DNA from: Lachnospiraceae bacterium
GTDB lineage: Bacteria > Bacillota > Clostridia > Lachnospirales > Lachnospiraceae
Assembly: GCA_016287675.1 (NCBI GenBank)
Contig: JAEFAR010000017.1
Location: 1 to 47,474 of the forward strand
Direction: 5' to 3'
Length of the DNA stretch: 47,474 bases
The translations under genes were made by a program, and so were the position numbers. This document shows, one piece after another, positions 16,360-24,886 of the stretch (within the stretch, counting starts at the first letter, position 1; every line of letters begins with the position of its first letter). Below the pieces are notes generated by a model. That model worked only from the letters and a program-made list of their open reading frames with translations, searched no databases and was not told the origin of the DNA.

Positions 16360-18375
16360 ATGATCTACTATGTGAACGCCGCAGCGTCGAGAGACGGGAA
16401 CGGCTCAAAGGAAATGCCCTTTAAGAAGATAAATGACGCAGCTCGGGTGGCTGTCGCAGGAGACGAGATCCTGGTTGCGCCCGGGATCTACCGCGAATAC
16501 GTGGATCCGAAAAACGGAGGCCATGAGGACGCGAGGATCGTGTACCGCTCGGAAAAGCCTCTGGGTGCAGTGATCGTGGGAAGTGAAGAGCTGACGGGCT
16601 GGAAGCCCTTTAAGGGCGATGTCTGGACAAATTCCGTTGACAATTCGCTGTTCGGTGATTATAACCCCTACACAACATTTGTGTGCGGAGACTGGTACTT
16701 TGCGCCCACAGTGAGGCACACGGGCTCCGTGATCTTTAACGACCGCATGATGTACGAGACCGTGACGCTGGAAGAATGCATCGCGGGAGAAGCAGACCCC
16801 TGCGCATGGGACAAGGAAGAATCCAAGTTCAAATGGTTCAGCGAGCAAAAAGACGGCCGCACCGTATTCTATGCCAATTTCAAAGGAGCGGACCCCAACA
16901 GGGCATCCGTCGAGATCGGTGTTCGCCGTGACTGCTTCATGCCATCGGAAACCGGACGAGGGTACATTACGCTGAGTGGCTTTGTTGTAAAGAACGGATC
17001 CACAACATGGGCTCCTCCTGCTGCCTACCAGGACGGCATGGTGGGTCCTCACTGGAGCAAGGGCTGGATCATCGAGGACTGCGAGATCTACAACAGCCGC
17101 TGCTGCGGTATCTCTCTCGGAAAGTACCGCGACGAAGAAAACGACATGTACTTCTACACAAAGCATGTGAAGAGTCCCACGCAGATGGAGCGCGATGCCG
17201 TGTGCCGCGGTCAGTACCACGGATGGCTCAAGGAAAAGGTAGGAAGCCACATCATCCGGCGCTGCAACGTCCATCACTGCGAGCAGACAGGCATAGTGGG
17301 CCGCATGGGAGGAGTTTTCTCCACCATCGAGGACTGTCACATCCATCACATATGCAATTCCCAGCAGCTTGGAGGCGCAGAAACCGCCGGGATCAAGCTT
17401 CACGCAGCCATCGATGTGACCATCCGCAGGAACCACATCCACAACTGCATAATGGGTGTATGGTGCGACTGGGAAGCCCAGGGGGCAAGACTTTCCCAAA
17501 ATCTGATGCACGACAATCAAAAGCCTGAGGGCGTAGGACACGCACAGGGCGCCATGTTCAACTGCGACATCTTCATTGAAGTCGGTCACGGCCCGACCCT
17601 CATCGACAACAATGTTCTCCTTTCAAAGGCTTCCGTTGTGATGCCCAGTGAGGGACTTGCCATTGTGCACAACCTTATGCTCGGTTCCTTCGGTCTCATA
17701 AACAGCGGCGTTGACAGCATCGTGAACGGTCAGAGGGAACCCCGCTACACCCCCTACCATATCCGTCACAGGACAGAGGTTGCGGGCTTTATGACAATAC
17801 TCCACGGAGACGACCGCATTTACAACAACATTTTCGTTCAGCACTATCCCGTAAAGGACGAAAATATAAAAGCGGATTCTCCCGAGAATCCGCATGCAGG
17901 TACAGCCTGCTTTGACATTTTCCCTTCCTATGAAGAATGGATCGGTCAATTTGATTTTTCAAAAGAGCCTGACATGGGTGCTCTGGGAAACGCTCATTTC
18001 GGGCATCTCCCCGTTTGGGTGGGAGGGAACGCCTACTTTAACGGCGCCGAGATCGGAAAGCACGAAAAGAACGGATTTAAGGGGGAAGGTGCAAAGGTTT
18101 TATTTGAATTTGTCCCGAACTCCGAAGATGTCGACGCTGTCGGCGGAAAGATGACACCTTCAAAACTCAGGACAAACCTTTATTCCCTTCTTAAGGATTT
18201 TAAGGCTGCGATCGTAACCACCGAAACACTCGGCAAAGCTTTCGAGCCCGAGCAGCGTTTCGAAAATCCCGACGGCACTTCAATTACCTTTGATTCCGAT
18301 TACTTCGGAAACCACAGAGGCATTGCTCCCCTTCCCGGTCCGTTCGCAGACGGCGCAGAGGAATTTGATTTATAA
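16360..18375 (+). CDS. GH120 beta-xylosidase
   Basis: A 671-residue glycosidase that releases xylose from xylo-oligosaccharides. It matches what I remember of Thermoanaerobacterium XylC across its length: an N-terminal MIYYVNAAASRDGNGSKEMP, YANFKGADPN, WAPP, WSKGWIIEDCEIYNSRC, GSHIIRRCNVHHCEQTGIVG and AGIKLHAAIDV, all in a right-handed parallel beta-helix. The family nucleophile Asp is at about residue 370 (CDWEAQG) and the acid/base Glu at about 407 (FIEVGHGP). There is no signal peptide, so it is probably cytoplasmic and acts on imported oligosaccharides. The start at 16360 has AGGAGG eight bases upstream. It is convergent with glpK, and a shared hairpin lies between them. Confidence 0.9.
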   Translation: MIYYVNAAASRDGNGSKEMPFKKINDAARVAVAGDEILVAPGIYREYVDPKNGGHEDARIVYRSEKPLGAVIVGSEELTGWKPFKGDVWTNSVDNSLFGDYNPYTTFVCGDWYFAPTVRHTGSVIFNDRMMYETVTLEECIAGEADPCAWDKEESKFKWFSEQKDGRTVFYANFKGADPNRASVEIGVRRDCFMPSETGRGYITLSGFVVKNGSTTWAPPAAYQDGMVGPHWSKGWIIEDCEIYNSRCCGISLGKYRDEENDMYFYTKHVKSPTQMERDAVCRGQYHGWLKEKVGSHIIRRCNVHHCEQTGIVGRMGGVFSTIEDCHIHHICNSQQLGGAETAGIKLHAAIDVTIRRNHIHNCIMGVWCDWEAQGARLSQNLMHDNQKPEGVGHAQGAMFNCDIFIEVGHGPTLIDNNVLLSKASVVMPSEGLAIVHNLMLGSFGLINSGVDSIVNGQREPRYTPYHIRHRTEVAGFMTILHGDDRIYNNIFVQHYPVKDENIKADSPENPHAGTACFDIFPSYEEWIGQFDFSKEPDMGALGNAHFGHLPVWVGGNAYFNGAEIGKHEKNGFKGEGAKVLFEFVPNSEDVDAVGGKMTPSKLRTNLYSLLKDFKAAIVTTETLGKAFEPEQRFENPDGTSITFDSDYFGNHRGIAPLPGPFADGAEEFDL

Positions 18376-18380
18376 AAAAT

Positions 18381-18408
18381 ACTGTTCACAGCGTAGCCTG
18401 TGAACAGT
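18381..18408 (-). terminator. Terminator between GH120 and glpK
   Basis: Eleven-base perfect arms (18381-18391 and 18398-18408) enclose a six-base loop. On the minus strand ATTTTTTATAAA follows, fitting an intrinsic terminator for glpK. On the plus strand the T-run is weak, so GH120 is stopped less well. Confidence 0.75.
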
Positions 18409-18420
18409 AGCTTTAAAAGA

Positions 18421-19938
18421 TCAGAAATTGTAGTCGTCCTCAACTTCCTCCTGCCATGCGAGAGCCGCACGGACAGCCTTGTTCCAGCCGTGTAGGAGCT
18501 GACGGCGCTTTTCTTCCTGCATCGAAGGCTTGAAGGTGCGCGCCAGCTGCCAGTTGGCGCGGATCTCGTCCCTGTCCTTCCAGAAGCCGGTGACCAGGCC
18601 CGCCAGATACGCAGCTCCGAGAGCCGTGGTTTCTATGCATGCGGGACGGAGAACGTCAGAAGTCAAAATGTCTGCCTGAAACTGCATAAGGAAATTGTTG
18701 GCACTGGCCCCTCCATCCACCTTCAGTGAATTGAGTTTGTGGCCGGTGTCTTTTTCCATGGCGCGGAGCACGCTGTAAACCTGATAGTCGATGGATTCCA
18801 GCGTGGCACGGATGAAGTGCTCCTTTTTGCAGCCGCGTGTGATGCCCACAACAGTTCCTCTTGCATACTGGTTCCAATAGGGCGCGCCAAGTCCCGTAAA
18901 AGCGGGGACCACGTAGACACCGTCGGTGTCGGGGACTTCATTTGCGTATTCCTCGGACTGTGCGGCACTCTTGAACATTCTGAGACCGTCGCGGAGCCAT
19001 TGTATGGAAGCCCCGGCAACGAACACGCTTCCTTCCAGGGCGTACTCTACGTTGTCGCTGTCTCCCGCAGCGATCGTTGTCACAAGACCATGCTGGGACG
19101 CAACTGCCTCGTGACCTGTGTTCATCAGAAGGAAGCATCCTGTTCCATAGGTGTTCTTTACATCGCCCGCATTGAAGCAACACTGACCGAAAAGTGCGCA
19201 CTGCTGGTCGCCTGCCGCTCCGCCAATGATGATCTCACCGCCCAGAAGGCCTCCGTCAGTCTTTCCGAAGTTGTAGCTTGAGGGATGAACCTCAGGCATC
19301 ATGCTTCTGGGGATCCCGAGGCGCTTAAGCATCGTTTCGTCCCAGTCGAGTTTGTGTATGTCAAAAAGCATGGTTCTGGAAGCATTGGTGTAGTCCGTGG
19401 CATGAACCCTGCCTTTGGTAAGGTTCCATATGAGCCAGGTGTCCACAGTGCCGAAGACCAATTCACCTTTCTCCGCTCTTTCACGCACCCCGGGCACGTG
19501 ATTCAGGATCCAGGCGATCTTGGTTCCCGAGAAGTAGGCATCGGGCACAAGTCCCGTGGTGCTTCTGATGTGCTCGCCCATGCCCTCTCTCACCAGTTCT
19601 TCTATCATGGGAGCTGTCCTTCTGCACTGCCAGACAATGGCATTGTAGACGGGAGCTCCTGTTTTTCTGTCCCAGACTATGGTTGTTTCACGCTGGTTTG
19701 TGATACCGAGGGATGCGATCTCCTCTGCATCCGCGCCGATCTTTGCCATAGCTTCCGTTGCTACCGCAAGCTGCGATGACCAGATCTCTCTCGGATCGTG
19801 CTCCACCCAGCCGGGCTGAGGGTAGATCTGTTCAAATTCCCTCTGTGCCATGCTTAAAATGTTGCCCTTCTTGTCAAACAAGATGCAACGTGAGCTGGTG
19901 GTTCCCTGATCCAGCGCCATTACGTACTTCTTCTCCAT
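18421..19938 (-). CDS. glpK: Glycerol kinase
   Basis: A 505-residue FGGY kinase that phosphorylates glycerol to glycerol-3-phosphate. Visible motifs are the N-terminal phosphate loop [36 protein letters not shown], the central [26 protein letters not shown] and the C-terminal FGGY signature region around [20 protein letters not shown]. Start 19938 has AGGAGAGG five bases before it. It is the last gene of the glp locus and is separated from DUF1667 by the 85-bp repeat array. A 13-bp arm hairpin (19967-20010) lies about 30 bases before the ATG, so expression may be controlled separately from the dehydrogenase genes. Confidence 0.97.
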   Translation of the reverse strand: MEKKYVMALDQGTTSSRCILFDKKGNILSMAQREFEQIYPQPGWVEHDPREIWSSQLAVATEAMAKIGADAEEIASLGITNQRETTIVWDRKTGAPVYNAIVWQCRRTAPMIEELVREGMGEHIRSTTGLVPDAYFSGTKIAWILNHVPGVRERAEKGELVFGTVDTWLIWNLTKGRVHATDYTNASRTMLFDIHKLDWDETMLKRLGIPRSMMPEVHPSSYNFGKTDGGLLGGEIIIGGAAGDQQCALFGQCCFNAGDVKNTYGTGCFLLMNTGHEAVASQHGLVTTIAAGDSDNVEYALEGSVFVAGASIQWLRDGLRMFKSAAQSEEYANEVPDTDGVYVVPAFTGLGAPYWNQYARGTVVGITRGCKKEHFIRATLESIDYQVYSVLRAMEKDTGHKLNSLKVDGGASANNFLMQFQADILTSDVLRPACIETTALGAAYLAGLVTGFWKDRDEIRANWQLARTFKPSMQEEKRRQLLHGWNKAVRAALAWQEEVEDDYNF

Positions 19939-19966
19939 GTAAACCTCTCCTGATGTTATTTTTTGA

Positions 19967-20603
19967 TTTTTTACCTAAAGAGCACCAAAACGGGCATTTT
20001 AGGTAAAAAATTTCCTTCTCGAGCGCGGTTTTTCTCCCGCGAAGACTTGCTTTCTTTACCTAAATCAAACAAAACCTTTCGGTTTAGTTAAAGTTTTTCG
20101 CCCTCGAGCGCGGTCTTTGTCGCGCGAAGACTTGCTTTTCTTACCTAAATCAGGCAAAATCCTTCGGTTTAGTTAAAGTTTTTCGCCCTCGAGCGCGGCT
20201 TTTCTCGCGCGAAGACTTGCTTTCTTTACCTAAATCAAACAAAACCTTTCGGTTTAGTTAAAGTTTTTCGCCCTCGAGCGCGGTTTTTCTCGCGCGAAGA
20301 CTTGCTTTTCTTACCTAAATCAGGCAAAATCCTTCGGTTTAGTTAATTTTTTTCGCCCTCGAGCGCGTTTTTTGTCGCGCGAAGACTTGCTTTTCTTACC
20401 TAAATCAGGCAAAATCCTTCGGTTTAGTTAAAAATTCCAACATTTAAACGTGTTCTCGACCACGCGGATCTCATTTTTCTTTACCTAAATCAGGCAAAAT
20501 CCTTCGGTTTAGTTAAAAATTTTCGCCCTCGAGCGCGGTCTTTGTCGCGCGAAGACTTGCTTTCTTTACCTAAAACAAGCAAAAACCTTCGGTTTAGGTA
20601 AAG
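19967..20603. repeat. Array of eight units at exact 85-bp spacing between glpK and DUF1667
   Basis: The motif ACCTAAA starts at 19973, 20058, 20143, 20228, 20313, 20398, 20483 and 20568: seven intervals of exactly 85 bases. Each unit has stem A (ACCTAAA pairing with TTTAG(G/T)T about 18 bases on). In seven, stem B follows (GCGCG, eight-base loop, CGCGC) ahead of GAAGACTTGC. Stem A is fully paired only in the two end units (arms 13 bp at 19967-20010 and 11 bp at 20564-20603); the six inner units share one G-to-T change. Inner loops alternate between TCAAACAAAACC (units at 20058, 20228) and TCAGGCAAAATCC (20143, 20313, then 20398 and 20483). 85 is not a multiple of three and no frame is open through the array, so it is not coding. 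Confidence 0.95.
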
Positions 20604-20614
20604 TTTTTCCATTT

Positions 20615-20971
20615 TTATTTTGCTCTTTGGGTTGCGACGAGTTGCACACCCGTATCAGCTACATTTTCGCACACTACGTCCCCAATTTCAATAGGCGCGT
20701 TGACCGTAGTTTTCTTAATGACCTCCATGACATCAAAGATCTTGCCCTTCGGGATGTCTGTCTTCGTCTTTACGGAGATCCGCTTCGTCTCACTTCCGCG
20801 GACAGGCACCGAAGAAGTCACGATCCTTCTGGGGTCCGTCACTTCCTTCTTTGCATAGTCTTCTCCTCTGGGGCAGGTGTTACCCGTAACCGTAATATAC
20901 TTGCCGTCTATGGTCACTGTCAACTGGCAGCCCATGGGACAATTGATGCAAGTCAGTTCTTTCTTTTCCAT
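20615..20971 (-). CDS. DUF1667 protein of the glycerol-3-phosphate oxidation cluster
   Basis: A 118-residue protein with an N-terminal cysteine motif, LTCINCPMGCQLTVTIDG, and a later Cys in TGNTCPRGEDYAKKE. The four cysteines probably bind an iron-sulfur cluster or zinc. The remainder (PVRGSETKRISVKTKTDIPKGKIFDVM) is typical of DUF1667. In Clostridia it accompanies GlpA and the GlpB-like flavoprotein and is taken as a third, electron-transfer subunit; this is context-based knowledge. It starts 12 bases after the upstream oxidoreductase stop with GGAGG before it. The repeat array begins 12 bases beyond its stop. Confidence 0.85.
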   Translation of the reverse strand: MEKKELTCINCPMGCQLTVTIDGKYITVTGNTCPRGEDYAKKEVTDPRRIVTSSVPVRGSETKRISVKTKTDIPKGKIFDVMEVIKKTTVNAPIEIGDVVCENVADTGVQLVATQRAK

Positions 20972-20983
20972 TTCGCCGCCTCC

Positions 20984-22258
20984 TTAATCTTCCGCAAATC
21001 CCACTGTAATTTCCCGCACATCGGGGAATTTGTCCAGTTCCTCTTTTCTGATGCGGAGTTCTTCCATCTCACCCGGTGCAACGGTGCGCTTCTTTACGCT
21101 CCTCACGAGTTCGCCGTCAAAGAAGATCCCGAGCTTCACGTCCTTGTAAACATTGTCCACACGGAATCGCACAAGCACATCTTTTTCCACCTTCTCGCGG
21201 CAGATCTTTGAAGGCACGGTGTAACGCACACCTTTTCCTGTTTTCATTATTATCGGATCGGATCCTGCTTCTTCTCTTCCCGCATCAAGCACGAACTTCG
21301 CGGCGTTTCTTCCCGCATTTCCCGCTTCTTCCGAAACATAGTCCACGAGATCGTGCACGTGGAGCACGTTGCCGCAGGCGTATATGCCCGGAATGCTCGT
21401 CTCAAGGGAGTTGTCCACAACAGCTCCGGATGTTACGGGGTTCATTTCGATGCCCGCACCTGTGGTGAGTTCGTTCTCCGGGATCAGGCCACAGGAAAGA
21501 AGGAGCGTATCGCAGGCATAGAATTCCTCCGTTCCCGGAATGGGCTTGTTCTTCGCATCCACCTGAGCGATGGTGACTCCTTCCACTCTTTCCTTACCCT
21601 TGATGTCCACAACGGTATGGCTGAGTTTCAAAGGAATACCATAGTCGTTCAGACACTGTACGATGTTCCTCTTTAAGCCGCCCGAGTAAGGCATAAGCTC
21701 CGCGACTACCTTGACTTTTGCGCCTTCAAGCGTCATACGCCTTGCCATTATGAGTCCGATGTCTCCGGAGCCCAGTATCACAACCTCTTTTCCGGGCATG
21801 ATGCCTTCGATGTTAACGAAACGCTGGGCAGTGCCCGCAGAAAATATGCCTGCGGGACGGAAACCCGGAATCCCGAGAGCACCGCGAGGGCGTTCGCGAC
21901 AGCCCATTGCAAGAATGACAGCCTTCGCCTTGATCGTAAACATCCCGTCTTCGCGGTTCATCGCAGTGATCGTCTTGTCCTTCGAAAGGTCAACCACCAT
22001 CGTGCCAAGCTTGTACTCGATCCCTTCGGCGATGACCCTGTCCGCGAAACGCGCCGCGTACTCAGGGCCTGTGAGTTCTTCCTTAAAGGTGTGGAGCCCG
22101 AAGCCGTTGTGGATGCACTGATTCAGGATCCCGCCAAGCTTCGTATCACGTTCCAGGATCAGAACGTCCTGTACGCCCGCCTCTCTTGCAGCGAGTGCTG
22201 CCGCAAGTCCTGCGGGGCCTCCGCCGATTATCGCTATATCAACATTTCTACAATACAT
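20984..22258 (-). CDS. NAD(P)/FAD-dependent oxidoreductase, GlpB-like subunit
   Basis: A 424-residue flavoprotein. The FAD-binding motif IAIIGGGPAGLAAALAAREAG is at residues 8-28, a second nucleotide motif VVILGSGDIGLIMARRM is near residue 155, and GIYACGNVLHVHDLVDYVSEEAGNAGRNAA near residue 315 closes the FAD site. The C-terminal ~100 residues form a beta domain. It overlaps the upstream glpA by 11 bases and is followed by DUF1667, the usual glpA-glpB-like-DUF1667 order. The complex probably oxidises glycerol-3-phosphate to dihydroxyacetone phosphate. Residues of the NCMG-like CHNGFG loop (QCIHNGFGLHTF) are also visible. Confidence 0.88.
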   Translation of the reverse strand: MYCRNVDIAIIGGGPAGLAAALAAREAGVQDVLILERDTKLGGILNQCIHNGFGLHTFKEELTGPEYAARFADRVIAEGIEYKLGTMVVDLSKDKTITAMNREDGMFTIKAKAVILAMGCRERPRGALGIPGFRPAGIFSAGTAQRFVNIEGIMPGKEVVILGSGDIGLIMARRMTLEGAKVKVVAELMPYSGGLKRNIVQCLNDYGIPLKLSHTVVDIKGKERVEGVTIAQVDAKNKPIPGTEEFYACDTLLLSCGLIPENELTTGAGIEMNPVTSGAVVDNSLETSIPGIYACGNVLHVHDLVDYVSEEAGNAGRNAAKFVLDAGREEAGSDPIIMKTGKGVRYTVPSKICREKVEKDVLVRFRVDNVYKDVKLGIFFDGELVRSVKKRTVAPGEMEELRIRKEELDKFPDVREITVGFAED

Positions 22259-23663
22259 GTGAATCCCTCCCGCTCTTTAAGATTTCTTCCATGGAAATGC
22301 CCAGTTCAGCAGAAATGAGTTCCATGGTCCTGGGTGTGCAGAAGCCCGCCTGGCAACGTCCCATGCCCGCTCTGGTGCGTCGTTTAATACCGTCAAGAGT
22401 CCTGGCTCCGAGAGGTCTGTGAATTGCATCCAGGATCTCGCCTTCCGTGATCATCTCGCAGCGGCAGACGATGACAGAATAGGCGGAGTTTTCTTTTATA
22501 AGGCGCTCGCGTTCTTCGACGGGCAGTGAATTAATATGCCTGATCCCCTCGCGCTTGGCGATGAAGTCTTCCTTCTTTTTGGGATTTAATTTGGGGATAA
22601 CGATGTTCGCCACGTACTCACCGATAACAGGTGCGCAGGAAAGGCCCGGGGATTCTATGCCCGCTGCATCAATGAAGTTCTCGGCGTCCTCAGCTTCCCT
22701 GATGATGAAATCGTCGCCTTCTTCGTGGGCGCGAAGTCCCGAAAAGCTCGTGATCATCATTCTGCCCGCAGGCATGTTCTCAACACTCTCTGATGCTTTC
22801 ATCCGTGCATAGTTCATGCCTTCCGCGGTGGTGTTGGTGCCCTCTTTGTCGTCGATGTCCTCGGCCGTGGGTCCGACGAGGAGATTTCCGTGCACAGTGG
22901 GCGTGAAGAGCACGCCTTTTCCGAGTTTCGAAGGAAGCTGGAAGATCGTGCGGGAAACCATTTTACCCGTCTGCTTGTCGTAGAGGCAGTACTGACCGCG
23001 GCGCGCTGTGATCTTCATGGGCACGGTGCTGACCATGGAATGGATCCTGTCTGCATATACACCCGCGGCATTGATCACGATCTTCGCCTCGATCTCACGC
23101 TTGGATGTGATCACCTTGTAGCAGCCCGTGCTTCTCTTGATGTCCTTTACCTCATTGTCGAATGCGAACTCAACACCGTTGACGCAGGCATTTTCGGCCA
23201 AAGCGATCGTGAGCTCGAAGGGGCAGACTATGCCTCCCATAGGCACGTCAAGAGCCGCTATCACGTTTTTCGAGAGATTTGGTTCCTTTGCTCTCGCTTC
23301 ATCTCCGGAAATGATCTTCATGTTTTTGACACCGTTCTTTTCACCGTTTGACATCAGCTTTTTAAGGGTGTCCATGCCGCTCTCTTCGCAGCATATGACC
23401 ATGGATCCGTTTCTTTTAAAGGAAAAGTCCAGGTCCTTGGAAAGCTGCTCCATCCTTTCGTTTCCTTCTCTGTTCAGTTTCGCTTTCAGCGTACCGGGCT
23501 CAGCGTCAAATCCTGCATGAACGATACCGCTGTTGGCCTTCGAAGTGCCTTCGCAGACATCCAGCCCGCGCTCGACAACGATCGTCTTAAGATCGTATTT
23601 CGAAAGCTCGCGGGCGATCGAGCTTCCGGTCACCCCTGCACCTATAATGCAGACATCATACAT
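22248..23663 (-). CDS. glpA: Glycerol-3-phosphate dehydrogenase, GlpA-like
   Basis: A 471-residue protein of the DAO family. The FAD motif CIIGAGVTGSSIARELSKYDL starts at residue 4, SGIVHAGFDAEPGTLKAKLN follows near residue 45, and the C-terminal 90 residues are a BFD-like domain with cysteines in VIVCRCEMITEGEI and GRCQAGFCTPR that bind a [2Fe-2S] cluster. That layout is seen in the anaerobic enzyme GlpA. Start 23663 has AAGGAGG nine bases before it. It heads the operon behind a promoter at 23809-23837 and a structured leader with two strong hairpins, and the GlpP antiterminator is encoded nearby. Confidence 0.9.
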   Translation of the reverse strand: MYDVCIIGAGVTGSSIARELSKYDLKTIVVERGLDVCEGTSKANSGIVHAGFDAEPGTLKAKLNREGNERMEQLSKDLDFSFKRNGSMVICCEESGMDTLKKLMSNGEKNGVKNMKIISGDEARAKEPNLSKNVIAALDVPMGGIVCPFELTIALAENACVNGVEFAFDNEVKDIKRSTGCYKVITSKREIEAKIVINAAGVYADRIHSMVSTVPMKITARRGQYCLYDKQTGKMVSRTIFQLPSKLGKGVLFTPTVHGNLLVGPTAEDIDDKEGTNTTAEGMNYARMKASESVENMPAGRMMITSFSGLRAHEEGDDFIIREAEDAENFIDAAGIESPGLSCAPVIGEYVANIVIPKLNPKKKEDFIAKREGIRHINSLPVEERERLIKENSAYSVIVCRCEMITEGEILDAIHRPLGARTLDGIKRRTRAGMGRCQAGFCTPRTMELISAELGISMEEILKSGRDSHVL

Positions 23664-23678
23664 AGTTTTTTCCTCCTT

Positions 23679-23706
23679 TTTTGAACCGTTGGGACGTGGT
23701 TCAAAA
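23679..23706 (-). promoter_or_regulatory. Hairpin just before the glpA ribosome binding site
   Basis: TTTTGAACC (23698-23706 on the minus strand) pairs with GGTTCAAAA (23679-23687) around ten bases. The second arm touches AAGGAGG, so the structure could limit ribosome access or act as part of a leader switch. Confidence 0.6.
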
Positions 23707-23714
23707 TCAAAATA

Positions 23715-23783
23715 GAGTCATACAAAATACTGCGAAGGATCCGGTTAAAGAACCGATAACCTCCGTAATAATTTGCATGACTC
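23715..23783 (-). promoter_or_regulatory. 69-nt leader hairpin of the glp operon, possible GlpP-controlled terminator
   Basis: On the minus strand GAGTCAT pairs with ATGACTC at the ends, then CAAA with TTTG, CGGAGG with CCTTCG (with G-U pairs) and CGGTT with AACCG at the tip, giving one long interrupted stem. TATTTTGATTTTG follows, so it could terminate. In Bacillus subtilis GlpP binds such a leader when glycerol-3-phosphate is present. Confidence 0.6.
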
Positions 23784-23808
23784 CGAATCTCTTGCAATAT
23801 ATATGATA

Positions 23809-23837
23809 ATTTTATACCTTATTCAGGGAAAAATCAA
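23809..23837 (-). promoter_or_regulatory. Promoter of the glp operon
   Basis: On the minus strand TTGATT (23832-23837) and TAAAAT (23809-23814) are 17 bases apart. It lies about 150 bases before glpA, leaving room for the hairpin leader. Confidence 0.6.
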
Positions 23838-23884
23838 TAAAAAGATTTCCCCTTCCAACAAAACAAGATGCATATCTCTTTGTT

Positions 23885-24397
23885 TTACCCATTCATAACA
23901 TTATGAAAGCACTGCAATAACCAATAGATCAATACTGTGGAAATTACAATCTCCGCGATCAGAACAACTCTGCGGAGAACAACGTTTTTCGCATCCTTTT
24001 TGTTTATATACAATTCATAAGGAATATCAAAAGCAAGTATTGAAGGAATTAATGAAGCGATAAGCAATATCCGGCTTGATGTTTTTACGGATAAATAAGC
24101 GATCAGAGCTGCACATATTCCACCTGCAACACAAACTATCAAACTCACGCTTTCCTTTTTCAGAAACTTTAACCCGCCGGATTCACTGCTTTTTTCCCTC
24201 TCGTCAATGACCGCTCTTCCGTCAGCGTATGCAAAGGTAAAAAGGGCGGCTGACACTATGATGGCATGGAATATTCCTTCAGGCATTGTCAGAACTTCGT
24301 CTCTGCTTACTGTCATAAGCACTAACTGGATAATAACACACGCTACAATCATAAATAACATTTTCAATCGCCCGAAACTTACTTTACTTTTTTTCAT
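23885..24397 (-). CDS. Four-helix membrane protein of unknown function
   Basis: A 170-residue protein with four hydrophobic helices (about residues 13-30, 42-58, 85-103 and 108-125, with a fifth weaker one at 145-165). The loop after helix two is charged (DGRAVIDEREKSSESGGLKF). No family is recognised. GGGAGGG precedes the ATG. A weak promoter is visible at 24428-24456, and the gene before it ends 91 bases upstream. Base composition is AT-rich compared with the glp genes. It belongs with the other small membrane genes between glp and the GH29 gene, but no shared function can be read. Confidence 0.65.
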   Translation of the reverse strand: MKKSKVSFGRLKMLFMIVACVIIQLVLMTVSRDEVLTMPEGIFHAIIVSAALFTFAYADGRAVIDEREKSSESGGLKFLKKESVSLIVCVAGGICAALIAYLSVKTSSRILLIASLIPSILAFDIPYELYINKKDAKNVVLRRVVLIAEIVISTVLIYWLLQCFHNVMNG

Positions 24398-24427
24398 TTT
24401 GAAACCCTCCCATCAATTTGCCAAAAA

Positions 24428-24456
24428 AGTTTAATATTTTACTGTTATACAGTCAA
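24428..24456 (-). promoter_or_regulatory. Candidate promoter of the 170-residue membrane protein gene
   Basis: On the minus strand TTGACT (24451-24456) and TAAACT (24428-24433) are 17 bases apart, about 30 bases before the start codon. Confidence 0.45.
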
Positions 24457-24488
24457 TAAGTGTAACGTGCTCCGTCAGGAAAGCTCAA

Positions 24489-24875
24489 TTAAGAATTATT
24501 TGGATTCCTGCTATATTTTGATATTATATTCTTAGGTCCTGTTATTCTGTTGGAACCGCGTCTGTATTCAATATCTTTAAAAAACAAGCGTCTTATTCCT
24601 CGAAATCTGCCTATCATATAGCCATCTTTTTCGTAAACCTTAAGATTATAGTGTTTAAACATTTTAAGCATGTTTTCATCGGTAGTTTCTTTTTCTTCCG
24701 ACTTACACAAACAGATAATAACCGCTGCAAAGCCAATTCCCGCAAACGCATCGCAAATAACGTCAGGCCAAGGCATCTTGCCGATAGTGAAGAACACAAT
24801 GACGAATGCAATAGCGCCGATGACATAGTATAAGATCAGCATTTTTGAAAACAAGATCAGATTTTCCTTTTTCAT
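24489..24875 (-). CDS. Small membrane protein with cytoplasmic tail, unknown
   Basis: A 128-residue protein with two transmembrane helices (about residues 8-30 and 38-58) and a basic tail (FKHYNLKVYEKDGYMIGRFRGIRRLFFKDIEYRRGSNRI) that is probably cytoplasmic. No family is recognised. The start has GGGGGACGGAG before it and lies 11 bases after the stop of the 58-residue gene, so the three genes 25719-24489 probably form one transcript. Confidence 0.6.
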   Translation of the reverse strand: MKKENLILFSKMLILYYVIGAIAFVIVFFTIGKMPWPDVICDAFAGIGFAAVIICLCKSEEKETTDENMLKMFKHYNLKVYEKDGYMIGRFRGIRRLFFKDIEYRRGSNRITGPKNIISKYSRNPNNS

Positions 24876-24886
24876 TCTCCGTCCCC

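Noticed and set aside
16405-17589. Long minus-strand open frame opposite the GH120 gene
   Set aside because: It is an antisense shadow of a strongly matched GH120 gene; it has no RBS and no recognisable domain.
19967-20603. CRISPR array or integron attC cassette array
   Set aside because: There are no unique spacers between repeats: the whole 85-bp period is repeated. No cas genes or integrase are present, and the units lack the R-box/L-box pattern (GTTRRRY) of attC sites with intervening genes.
19967-20603. Repeats coding for a repetitive protein
   Set aside because: The period is 85 bases, not a multiple of three, and stop codons occur in all frames, so no repeated peptide can be read through the array.
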